In this document: piece by piece, positions 7,958 through 14,961 of the stretch
Layout of the letters: each line of letters opens with the position of its first letter
Position numbering within the stretch: position 1 is the stretch's first letter
Origin: Clostridiales bacterium
GTDB lineage: Bacteria; Bacillota; Clostridia; Oscillospirales; Oscillospiraceae
Assembly: GCA_019415645.1 (NCBI GenBank)
Contig: DXYV01000003.1
Location: forward strand, 1-64,000
Length of the DNA: 64,000 bases
Direction of reading: 5' to 3'
The notes under the pieces: generated by a model
What the model was told of the DNA's origin: nothing
Database searches by the model: none
Seen by the model: only the letters and a program-made list of their open reading frames with translations
Position numbers and translations under genes: made by a program

Positions 7958-8535
7958 TTCCGTTCGAGAAGCGCTTCGAGGGTCGCGAGCGCAAGTACAT
8001 CAAGGATGACTACCTGAAGCGCAAGGACGTGCTGGAGTACGTGCTCTACAAGCTGCTGGCGACGACCGATTACTACGAGCTGGACGTGCCCCAGACATGC
8101 ATCGACATGCTGGAGGAGTTCAAGCTGGAGAACGACCCCGTTCGCCAGTTTGCCGAGGAAGTGTTCGCCGAAGCGACGTGGGACCTGCTCCCGTACAAGT
8201 TCATGTACGACTGCTACCGCCATTGGTTCCAGCGCAACGTGCCTTCGGGGCGTCCCGTTGGAAGGAACGCGTTCCTCAAGTCGCTGAAGGGACTGGCGGC
8301 GGAGTACGGATGGCTGGCGCAGGACAAGGTGCGTTCCGACGGGCGCATGGATAAGCCCGAGCCGCTGATTCTCGAGTACGACGTGCGCGAGTGGATGAAC
8401 TCCGGCTACACGGGCAGCGACCCCGGGCGCAAGTGCATGCCCGATTTGGCGGAAAGCTATCGCGGCTTCGTGAGGGTTTCCACCGCCGGTTCGGGCGATA
8501 GCGAAGAGACAGATTCAGAGGACAAGGAGGAGTAA
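7939..8535 (+). pseudogene. 5'-truncated phage/plasmid P4-type primase (C-terminal part)
   Basis: About 198 codons remain. The readable part starts YRRLLVIPFEKRFEGRERK and continues KDDYLKRKDVLEYVLYKLL, WDLLPYKFMYDCYRHWF and NPSG-like VPSGRPVGRNAFLKSL. This is the C-terminal region of the P4/D5-type primase-helicase found on plasmids and integrated elements. The N-terminal primase and helicase ATPase domains are absent; upstream sequence is not homologous and no good start codon exists. High GC and codon use differ sharply from the genes before it and resemble Coriobacteriia-type elements, suggesting a piece of another mobile element captured here. Confidence 0.6.
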
Positions 8536-8538
8536 GAG

Positions 8539-8838
8539 ATGGAAGATTTGACACCGAACGAGGTGGCACGGCTCCACCTGAAGGCGAGGCACGGAACGCT
8601 CACGCCGGAGGAGCAGAGCAGGTATTCAGAGATGGAGCCTGCTTCTGTAAAGCGCCGTTCGGGCTATGACTCTACGACACGTAAAGCGCCGCAGCTGAAG
8701 CGCAGTATGCAGGGCGTGATCAACCGGTGCGACAAAGGCGGCACCGCCACATTCCGCAGTGAGATGGAATTGCTGCGGCTTATTCGGGACGATTTGGCGG
8801 CAGAGCGCTCCTGGGATAAACAGAGAGCAGGGAAGTAG
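8539..8838 (+). CDS. Small element-associated protein downstream of primase
   Basis: 99 residues, starting three bases after the primase remnant with AAGGAGG-like sequence overlapping the upstream end. It is charged and soluble: LTPNEVARLHLKARHGTLTPEEQ, then KRRSGYDS, and a helical C-terminus (SEMELLRLIRDDLAAE). It travels with the primase fragment, so it is likely a leftover of the same captured element. No function can be given, and the gene may be functionless. Confidence 0.5.
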   Translation: MEDLTPNEVARLHLKARHGTLTPEEQSRYSEMEPASVKRRSGYDSTTRKAPQLKRSMQGVINRCDKGGTATFRSEMELLRLIRDDLAAERSWDKQRAGK

Positions 8839-8991
8839 AGAAAACGCCGTTAGCCGACGAACAGCTTAGAGAATACACAGTAACCAGTCGAAAAACTAAG
8901 TTTATGATTGTGAGATTTTCTGACCCCTAAAAGCATTGACTGTGACATTGTTTTTTGAAATTCAAATATAAGTTGTAAACTCAGTTCATGC

Positions 8992-9037
8992 AAAACCGGG
9001 CAGTACGGATTCGTTTCCGTACTGCCCGGTTTTTGTT
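8992..9037. terminator. Bidirectional terminator
   Basis: Perfect 18-bp stem (8992-9009 with 9016-9033) and a six-base loop, with TTTT on the plus side and AAAA on the other. It serves the small plus-strand gene and the minus-strand sigma-like gene. Confidence 0.85.
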
Positions 9038-9975
9038 TATTCCTTATCTGTGGTGGCTTCATTCAGAATACCATAAACCTCCGCCAACGCATGAACATAC
9101 CTGGGAAACTGCGTTCGTAGCTCGGTATCATCATCCGGCGGCAGGATCGGTCTCCGCATCAGCCGGTGGACAATCTTCCAAAGCTGAAGTTTACTGCCCG
9201 GATAGGCCTTCTCCAGTTTCTTGATGGCACGGTCCTTTGCCTTTTCCACAGCAGGCTCTTTCATCATGTGGTACATACCGATTTCTTTCAGCGGAGTCTT
9301 TTTGAAACCGAACACGCCGTAAAATTTGCCGAGGATATCCCTGTCCTTCTTCGGCAGGGCATCAAACATCTCACGGAACAGCTCGACGCTGAGCTTTCGA
9401 TACACGATCTGTTCCGCCGGAGCAGAGAGCTTCCCAGGCATCAGCAGCTCAAAGGGATCGCCGTCATAGTCCTCCGGAACAAGATCGTACACTCCAAGAA
9501 AATGGGTGTTGTAGCGAATATGACGAGTGACCTCTGTACTGTCGATATTCATCTCTTTTGCAATTTCGTCGATGCTGTGCCAATCCGAATGGTACATCTT
9601 TTGTGCCTTCCGAACGGCTTCCATATCGCCTTTGCTCAGAGCCAGATTGCCGATGCTCCGCTCCAGCCAGCGTGTCATCCGCCCTTTCAAGTGGGGATAC
9701 AAATAGGTGGTCAGCAAGGCCCGGCTTTCATCATATTCTCTGCTTTGGATTCTGGTCAGAAACTCCAGCGCACCCTCACCGCAAAGGTCATCCAGGATCG
9801 TCTTGGTATAGCTGGAAAAGTCCTCCGGACGATTCCTGTCCATGTGCAGGCAGTTGAACTCTTTGGCCGCTTCCTTGGCAATGCTCCGAATCAGACCAAG
9901 GTTCCTGCGGTACAGCTTGTCCAGAGCAGTCTCATCCCCGTCGTAATACTGACGGATCAGTTCCTCGTTGGTCAT
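9037..9975 (-). CDS. Sigma-70-like factor of the mobile element
   Basis: 312 residues. The N-terminus (NEELIRQYYDGDETALDKLYRRN) and the region-2-like helices (NRPEDFSSYTKTILDDLCGEGALEFL) resemble a divergent sigma-70 region 2. A region-3-like HTH follows (WHSIDEIAKEMNIDSTEVTRHI), then a region-4-like part (LPKKDRDILGKFYGVFGFKKTPLKEIG, KAKDRAIKKLEKAY). Its ATG overlaps the stop of the upstream DUF6076 gene by four bases, so the two are coupled. I infer that it redirects host polymerase to element promoters; an unusual HTH regulator is the alternative. Confidence 0.65.
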   Translation of the reverse strand: MTNEELIRQYYDGDETALDKLYRRNLGLIRSIAKEAAKEFNCLHMDRNRPEDFSSYTKTILDDLCGEGALEFLTRIQSREYDESRALLTTYLYPHLKGRMTRWLERSIGNLALSKGDMEAVRKAQKMYHSDWHSIDEIAKEMNIDSTEVTRHIRYNTHFLGVYDLVPEDYDGDPFELLMPGKLSAPAEQIVYRKLSVELFREMFDALPKKDRDILGKFYGVFGFKKTPLKEIGMYHMMKEPAVEKAKDRAIKKLEKAYPGSKLQLWKIVHRLMRRPILPPDDDTELRTQFPRYVHALAEVYGILNEATTDKE

Positions 9976-11294
9976 GGAGTCTCACCTGCCTTTGGCTTCG
10001 GTGGACGGCCCCTGGGTTTGGAGACTCTGGTAATCTGGCAACGTTTATAGATTCGCTCTGTGGTTATCTTCTCTGTAAAATCCTCAACAGAAACATTGGG
10101 ATCACGCAGAGCATCGTAAAGCAGATCACGCACATAGTCCTTGGCTCTTCTGGCATCTTCCTGGGAGATGGCGCCTCTCTGCATATCCTTCGTGATGCGG
10201 GAAAAGGCGGTCAGCTTGGCCTTGACCTTCGGAATGTCTCTGGCGAGTTCCTTCTGCACTTCCACCGTGCCGAACTGTCGGCAGGTGTAGCCGGGGGCGT
10301 GAGGACAGGCGCCTTCGCAGTACAAGGCGTGAACGCCACTCTTGAGCATAAAATATTTTCCACAGATGATGCAGCGGCGAATGTTATGGCCGCTGTTCAG
10401 GGCCAGCATATAATCCGCTTTCATCAGCGCCTGCAAGCTGTCGGTCACGTGCTCCTGACAGATGGCGGCGGAACCATCCGGCAGCTCCCGCGGCACATAG
10501 GAGAGCATATACTCATCGTGCCTCGTGTAACAGTCCCCGCGGCTGGTGATTGGATTGATGATCAGCTTCTCTGCGATGCGGTCATCATTATAGAAACCGT
10601 AGAGAGCCTCCGCATAGCTTTCCGGCCCGTTGGTTTTCAATTTGGAGATAGCGAACTTGATAAAATTCCGGATCGTGCCGTTAAACGCACGGATGTCGTG
10701 GAGGTACATATCATAGCGGTCGATATGCTTTTTGTATGTATCCCAGGTTCCCTCTGTCTCACCAAGGATGCGGAACATCTCGTAATAAAATGACTCGTCC
10801 ATTTCCGAGTCGGCCTCACTGGGGCGAAACAGGTCCAGCGGTCTCCATAGGCCATCCTCTTCTGGTGCGGAGTCTGCCTCATTAAGTGCAAAGAATTTCT
10901 CCGCAGCGGCTCGGAGCCGTTCTATCTGTTCATCCTCCGGCGGGTCATGTTTCTCCGAAGGAAATAAACTGAATTGTCCTGTGACTTCACGGATCACAGA
11001 AAAGAAAGCATCATCGCTCTCGTCCAACAGTAAGCGGAACACCGTATACCGGCGCAGCTCCTGGCAGAGCGCGTCCATCTCGTCATTTAGCTTCCACCAA
11101 ACCTCGGTGTCCTTATTGTGCTCATAGGCCGTCGTAAAGGTGCGGATGCGCTTCATCCGTTCATGCATGGGATGATAGTCATCGGGCGACAGATTCAGCA
11201 GATCCTCTGTCAGCCTTCCTGCATCAAACTGCTGACCGTTCAGCTCCAGGGTGCTGCCGTAGGTATAAAATATAATGTTGCCTTCCATTTCCAT
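9972..11294 (-). CDS. DUF6076-like protein with zinc-binding cysteines
   Basis: 440 residues from the ATG at 11294, which has GAGGAGGG upstream; the longer open frame beyond it runs antisense through the divergent ATPase gene and is spurious. The N-terminal two thirds is helical with no clear motif. Around residues 310-345 lies a cysteine cluster, RRCIICGKYFML then YCEGACPHAPGYTCRQFG, typical of DUF6076-type proteins and likely to bind zinc. The C-terminus is basic and proline-rich (KPRGRPPKPK), resembling an AT-hook. It is coupled to the sigma-like gene, so the pair probably controls the element. No biochemical function is known to me. Confidence 0.65.
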   Translation of the reverse strand: MEMEGNIIFYTYGSTLELNGQQFDAGRLTEDLLNLSPDDYHPMHERMKRIRTFTTAYEHNKDTEVWWKLNDEMDALCQELRRYTVFRLLLDESDDAFFSVIREVTGQFSLFPSEKHDPPEDEQIERLRAAAEKFFALNEADSAPEEDGLWRPLDLFRPSEADSEMDESFYYEMFRILGETEGTWDTYKKHIDRYDMYLHDIRAFNGTIRNFIKFAISKLKTNGPESYAEALYGFYNDDRIAEKLIINPITSRGDCYTRHDEYMLSYVPRELPDGSAAICQEHVTDSLQALMKADYMLALNSGHNIRRCIICGKYFMLKSGVHALYCEGACPHAPGYTCRQFGTVEVQKELARDIPKVKAKLTAFSRITKDMQRGAISQEDARRAKDYVRDLLYDALRDPNVSVEDFTEKITTERIYKRCQITRVSKPRGRPPKPKAGETP

Positions 11295-11438
11295 AAGCAC
11301 CCTCCTCTGCAATAATTTGTCCTGCCTGACTTTTAATCTGTCCATGCTTTTTATAAGAATATCATGTTTTCCTCCACAATACAAGCAGAGGGGTGAGGCG
11401 TGCAGCTTCACCTCTACTTTTTTATTCAGAGGTGCTAT
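11295..11438. promoter_or_regulatory. Divergent regulatory region
   Basis: Lies between the minus-strand DUF6076 gene and the plus-strand ATPase gene. On the minus strand TTGTAT, a 17-base spacer and TATTCT can be read. On the plus strand a TATAAG box is present without a clear -35. Confidence 0.35.
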
Positions 11439-12512
11439 ATGAAACAAGAAAAACGACTGCAAACCATCGACGGCGAGAGCCTGATGAGCCTTCCACTCAC
11501 GCCGCTCAACTTCGTGGTGGACACGCTGCTGTCTCAGGGACTGCACATCCTTGCTGGCTCCCCCAAGGTGGGCAAGTCCTGGCTGGCGCTGTGGCTCTCC
11601 GTCATGGTGGCAAAGGGAGAACCCGTCTGGGGGATGCCCGTCAAGCAGGGCACAACCCTCTACCTCTGTCTGGAAGACTCTACACTCCGCATCCAGAACC
11701 GGCTGTTCGAGATCACGGAGGATGCTCCCGCCAATGTCCACTTCTCTACCGGCAGTGACATTCTGGGCAAGGGGCTGGAGGAACAGCTCTGCACTTTCCT
11801 CACCGAACATCCAGACACGGTGCTGGTCATCATCGACACGTTGCAGATGATCCGCGGCACCAACTACGACAACACCTACGCCAACGACTACCGCGACCTC
11901 TCTGCTCTGAAACGAATCGCAGACACTCACGGTATCGCCATCCTGCTCATCCACCATCTGCGCAAAGAAACAGCCGACGATGTGTTCAGCCGCATCTCCG
12001 GTACGACAGCCATCAGCGGAGCGGTGGATTCCAGCTTCACGCTGGTGGAGGAACGGCGCGGCAGTGGCAAGGCGAAGCTCTCCTGTATCGGTCGTGACAT
12101 TGAGTACCGGGAGCTGACGCTGGAACGCAACGGTGAGAATGTGTGGGAGTTGGTGGCAGACAGCAGAACACAGCCGGAGCTGCTGGGCGACCGCATTGTC
12201 TTTCTCGTCTCTGAACTGATGCGTGGCCGCACAGAATTTATCGGCACTCCCACGGAGCTGTCTGAAAAGATCGACCCTGTCGGGACGGAGCGCATCTCAC
12301 CTAAGAAAGTGTCCCGCCTGATTCTGCAAAACCTTGACGCACTAAGCAAAATCGGCATTTCCTTCGTAGTGCGCCGCAGCAACGGAAAGCGGCTCATCGA
12401 GCTGCGCCGTGCCGAAAGTGACGATGCCCGAGGTGTCCCGGCGGTCGACCCTGTTGACCCTGTCGGGGCGCAGTGCGGCGATTTGCGGGAGGTTTCCAGC
12501 CATGGCGAGTAA
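11439..12512 (+). CDS. RepA-like AAA ATPase (RecA-fold, AAA_25 type)
   Basis: 357 residues. ATG 11439 is chosen because AGAGGTG lies just upstream. Walker A is GSPKVGKSW (about residues 41-49), followed by LYLCLEDS. Walker B is TVLVIIDTLQMIRG, and the ILLIHHLRKE and ISGTTAISGAVDS motifs complete a RecA-like core as in RSF1010 RepA and AAA_25 helicases. A winged-helix-like C-terminus follows (TPTELSEKIDP, KKVSRLILQNLDAL). In plasmids and mobilizable elements such proteins act as replicative helicases or helicase loaders, so it may support replication of the excised circle. It precedes the mobilization genes. Confidence 0.8.
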   Translation: MKQEKRLQTIDGESLMSLPLTPLNFVVDTLLSQGLHILAGSPKVGKSWLALWLSVMVAKGEPVWGMPVKQGTTLYLCLEDSTLRIQNRLFEITEDAPANVHFSTGSDILGKGLEEQLCTFLTEHPDTVLVIIDTLQMIRGTNYDNTYANDYRDLSALKRIADTHGIAILLIHHLRKETADDVFSRISGTTAISGAVDSSFTLVEERRGSGKAKLSCIGRDIEYRELTLERNGENVWELVADSRTQPELLGDRIVFLVSELMRGRTEFIGTPTELSEKIDPVGTERISPKKVSRLILQNLDALSKIGISFVVRRSNGKRLIELRRAESDDARGVPAVDPVDPVGAQCGDLREVSSHGE

Positions 12513-12715
12513 ACTCCCGCTGGAAAAAAGAAACGCCGTTTTGGGCCGCTTGTGGCCGAAATTGAAAATGCAGGAGTTCGGCGGGAGAAATCACCTCCTT
12601 GGAGGTGGCCAGCATCGCGTTTGTCTGGTCTGCGGCAGCGCCGCTGTCCCGCCTTCCGCCTGTTTGCGGGGCGCTGCCCCACACCCCATTTTTACGAAAG
12701 ATTGGAGGAAACAAC
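12513..12715 (+). other. Candidate origin of transfer region
   Basis: A 203-base gap immediately before mobC, the usual place for oriT in MobC/relaxase elements. It holds a perfect 16-base palindrome CACCTCCTTGGAGGTG (about 12592-12607). A GC-rich inverted repeat around GGGGCGCTGCCCC is followed by ACACCCC and a T-run (near 12668-12696). The nick site cannot be fixed by eye. Translation of this gap in any frame gives only low-quality peptides. Confidence 0.45.
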
Positions 12716-13027
12716 ATGAAAAAGGATATTAAATTCAGCACCCGAATGGCATCCGAAGACCGGGAGGCCATTAAGGAACTGGCGAAGCAGTCCGGTATGT
12801 CCATGAGCGATTATGTGACCGCCTGTTGTCTGGGAAAGCAAGTCGTGGTTATCGACGGACTGAAAGATGTGCTGAAGGAGCTGAAATCCATTGGCAGAAA
12901 TCTGAATCAGCTCGTCACCCTGGCGCACATGGGACGAGTGACTGTGATCGATCTGGAGAGTGTGCGTCAGGCGCTCTCTGAACTCAGCGAAGCTATCCGG
13001 TCGATCCTGGAACGAAAGCGGTGGTGA
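12716..13027 (+). CDS. mobC: Mobilization protein MobC (relaxosome accessory)
   Basis: 103 residues; the ATG at 12716 has TTGGAGGA upstream, and upstream in-frame codons fall in the oriT-like gap. The N-terminus (IKFSTRMASEDREAIKELAKQSGMSMSDYV) is a ribbon-helix-helix DNA-binding fold. The C-terminal part (LKSIGRNLNQLVTLAH, LESVRQALSELSEAI) is the MobC signature, including the G-R/N-N-L-N-Q motif. In this family it binds oriT and helps the relaxase open the strand at the nick site. The relaxase follows with a start just after or overlapping its stop. Confidence 0.85.
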   Translation: MKKDIKFSTRMASEDREAIKELAKQSGMSMSDYVTACCLGKQVVVIDGLKDVLKELKSIGRNLNQLVTLAHMGRVTVIDLESVRQALSELSEAIRSILERKRW

Positions 13028-13029
13028 CT

Positions 13030-14487
13030 ATGGCGATCATCAGCTTCACCAACTACAAGCGGGGACAGACCACCGGATGCATGGGCGCCGTGATGCGCTA
13101 CACCATGCAGGACAAGAAAACAGAGTTCGATGGTCAGCGGTTGGTCACAGGCATCAACTGCCAGCCGGAATCTGTCTACGCTGACTTCATGACTACTAAG
13201 CGGCTCTATCACAAAACGGACGGTGTGCTGTTCTACCACATGGTGCAGAGCTTCCCGAAAGGCGAAGCGGTCGGCCCGGTCACCGCGCACGCGGCGGCGC
13301 TGAAGCTGGCCGAGTACTACGAGGGTTACGAAGTTCTGGTCTGTACCCACACAGACCGGGAGCACATCCATTCGCACCTGCTCATCAACTCGGTCAACTT
13401 CGATACCGGACGAAAACTGCACATCGCCAAAGAGCAGCTACAGGAACTGCGGCAGCGCAACGACCAGGTCTGCATGGATTTTTCGCTCCCTGTGTTTCAA
13501 CCCAGGGAGCAGAAGCAGAAAACGAAGACCATGACCATCGGGGAATATCACACAGCAGCCCGTGGTCAGAGCAAGAAGCTGCAGCTCATGAACATCATCA
13601 ACGATTGTATGCGCCACGCCTCCAACCGCGAGGAGTTCATTGCGCTGATGGAGAGCGAGGGCTACAAGGTGCGCTGGGAGGAGTCCCGGCGGAACATCAC
13701 CTACACCACACCCAGCGGCTGGCAGTGCCGTGACCGCCTGCTGTTCGGTGACAAATATCTGAAGGAGAATATGGAATATGAATTCAGGATCAGAGAAGAA
13801 ATTATCGATGGACCAGCTCATGGAACGGAATCGTCCCACGCCCACACCGCAGGAGCAGAGTGCGCCGATCACACCCATCGTCATCCAGTGTCCGCTACCG
13901 GAGGCGCTGACGATACTGACACAGAAGACAGAATCCATCGGTCGGGAAGCGCGTGGGATGCGGGAGTATCTTCCGAACCTGAGATCCCACACAGACCTGA
14001 CAGCGGTGCAGAACTCCATGACAGAGATGCAGAAATCGTTGACGGAGATGACCGCTCTGCTGGAACAGGCTGGGAAGAAGAAAGAAAAGCGTACCTGCAA
14101 ATGGCTGGACTGGCTTCCGGACTTCGACCTAATCGTGGTGACCAAGTGGATCGTGCTGGTGCTGCTCATCGTGGCAGCACTGCTGGGGATGGGGTACGGT
14201 ACAGCGACAGTGGTCAGCAACATCCGCAACCTGTTTCTCTAAAGACACTCCACGCTGGACTGTATGGTCTGGCGGCGACTGGAGCGTTGTTGGATGATGG
14301 TGACGAAGATGCCGAGGAACGGTATCGCCGCATCCAGGCGGAGCAGGAAGCCAAAAACATCGGCGCAGTCATCGGCCTGGCGGCTGGCGTGACCATGGTA
14401 CTCACGCAAGACAAGTCATCAGTCGAGGAACAGCAGCGGGCCGAAGAACAGCAGGCAGAACAAACACAGCGGCAGACCATGATGTGA
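13030..14487 (+). CDS. mobA: Relaxase/mobilization nuclease (MobA/VirD2-like, MOBP type)
   Basis: 485 residues. ATG 13030 (MAIISFTNYKRGQTTG) is preferred to the overlapping GTG at 13021. The nuclease domain covers about residues 1-220: a tyrosine candidate in VMRYTMQ, and the metal-binding histidine motif HTDREHIHSHLLIN. It nicks oriT, stays covalently attached through tyrosine and pilots the strand to a helper conjugation system. Beyond residue about 250 the sequence is low-complexity and charged. There a second gene is read in another frame (13778-14242), so this tail may be constrained by the nested gene. The C-terminus has a hydrophobic patch (NIGAVIGLAAGVTMVL) and a glutamine-rich end. 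Confidence 0.85.
   Translation: MAIISFTNYKRGQTTGCMGAVMRYTMQDKKTEFDGQRLVTGINCQPESVYADFMTTKRLYHKTDGVLFYHMVQSFPKGEAVGPVTAHAAALKLAEYYEGYEVLVCTHTDREHIHSHLLINSVNFDTGRKLHIAKEQLQELRQRNDQVCMDFSLPVFQPREQKQKTKTMTIGEYHTAARGQSKKLQLMNIINDCMRHASNREEFIALMESEGYKVRWEESRRNITYTTPSGWQCRDRLLFGDKYLKENMEYEFRIREEIIDGPAHGTESSHAHTAGAECADHTHRHPVSATGGADDTDTEDRIHRSGSAWDAGVSSEPEIPHRPDSGAELHDRDAEIVDGDDRSAGTGWEEERKAYLQMAGLASGLRPNRGDQVDRAGAAHRGSTAGDGVRYSDSGQQHPQPVSLKTLHAGLYGLAATGALLDDGDEDAEERYRRIQAEQEAKNIGAVIGLAAGVTMVLTQDKSSVEEQQRAEEQQAEQTQRQTMM
13778..14242 (+). CDS. Membrane protein nested in the relaxase gene (MobB-like)
   Basis: 154 residues read in the +1-shifted frame wholly inside the relaxase gene. GAAGGAG lies about ten bases before its ATG. 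The protein has a natural composition: a proline-rich N-terminus, an amphipathic helix (DLTAVQNSMTEMQKSLTEMTALLEQA), a basic stretch (KKKEKRTCKW) and a strong span (WIVLVLLIVAALLGMGYG) before NIRNLFL. The relaxase frame over the same bases is low-complexity, so this frame seems to be the one under selection. The layout mirrors RSF1010, where the membrane-anchored mobB is nested in mobA. I infer a membrane tether for the relaxosome. Confidence 0.7.
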   Translation: MNSGSEKKLSMDQLMERNRPTPTPQEQSAPITPIVIQCPLPEALTILTQKTESIGREARGMREYLPNLRSHTDLTAVQNSMTEMQKSLTEMTALLEQAGKKKEKRTCKWLDWLPDFDLIVVTKWIVLVLLIVAALLGMGYGTATVVSNIRNLFL

Positions 14488-14536
14488 CGGTCTGCTATTT
14501 TTGTTGCCCGATACGATTCGGGAGAAAGGATTTTTT

Positions 14537-14668
14537 ATGAAAAATGAATTTGAACTGTATGCAGAAGCCGGAGTTGGCAACGTGTGCTTGATGTACCGGT
14601 CACTGAAAATCATCCGCAAGTACATTAAACGCAGCAGTAAAAAACAGGAGGTACACCATTATAGATAA
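14537..14668 (+). CDS. Small basic element protein, 43 residues
   Basis: ATG 14537 follows GGAGAAAGGA at good spacing. The product starts MKNEFELYAEAGVGNVCLMY and continues with a basic helix (KIIRKYIKRSSKK). It overlaps the next gene by 11 bases, as expected for coupled small genes between a relaxase and a recombinase. Function unknown; it could be a DNA-binding accessory or excision-related factor. Confidence 0.5.
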   Translation: MKNEFELYAEAGVGNVCLMYRSLKIIRKYIKRSSKKQEVHHYR

Positions 14669-14852
14669 TCGAAAGAAAGATGAATGGAGCGGCTTTGCCG
14701 ATTTACTTGCGAACTTAATAGAAAAATATGCGGCGGTTCTGGATATCGAAAATCTTCCAGAACCGCCGGTTTGTTTGGACGATGCCAAAAAAGAGATTAA
14801 AAATAAGTCCAAACTTTCCGAGGACAGCGTTGATAAAACGGAGATTGCGTGA
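14658..14852 (+). CDS. Small acidic protein with apparent AUU start codon
   Basis: 64 residues. An ideal AGGAGG (14646-14651) is followed six bases later by ATT (14658), and the frame reads IDNRKKDEWSGFADLLANLI, then EKYAAVLDIENLPEPP, to a stop at 14850. There is no in-frame ATG, GTG or TTG at the beginning. I recall homologues on clostridial elements with the same DEWSGFADL opening that begin with methionine. ATT (or the following ATA) is therefore the likely start, as known for infC. The gene's 3' end contains the recombinase promoter. Its function is unknown. Confidence 0.6.
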   Translation: MIDNRKKDEWSGFADLLANLIEKYAAVLDIENLPEPPVCLDDAKKEIKNKSKLSEDSVDKTEIA

Positions 14853-14858
14853 TATAAT
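14830..14858 (+). promoter_or_regulatory. Strong sigma-A promoter for the serine recombinase
   Basis: TTGATA (14830-14835), exactly 17 bases, then TGATATAAT, an extended -10 with consensus TATAAT (14853-14858). It overlaps the stop of the preceding small gene. Confidence 0.8.
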
Positions 14859-14880
14859 CATCGTGTGATGTTCGTCCAAA

Positions 14881-14909
14881 CCTACTCTGAAAATCATTTT
14901 GGAGTAGGG
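14881..14909 (+). promoter_or_regulatory. Stem-loop in the recombinase leader
   Basis: CCTACTC pairs with GAGTAGG, and the stem extends by G-U and A-T pairs to about 12 bp around an ATCA loop. No T-run follows, so it is not a simple terminator. It may control recombinase translation or be a protein-binding dyad. Confidence 0.4.
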
Positions 14910-14961
14910 GTTACATAAGGCACTACGACCTGTAGAACAAATTGCGGATAAGGATGATGAT

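Noticed and set aside
9972..11957. A longer 661-residue version of the DUF6076 protein starting at 11957.
   Set aside because: The extra 220 residues run antisense through the divergent RepA-like ATPase gene, and a clear Shine-Dalgarno and ATG exist at 11294.
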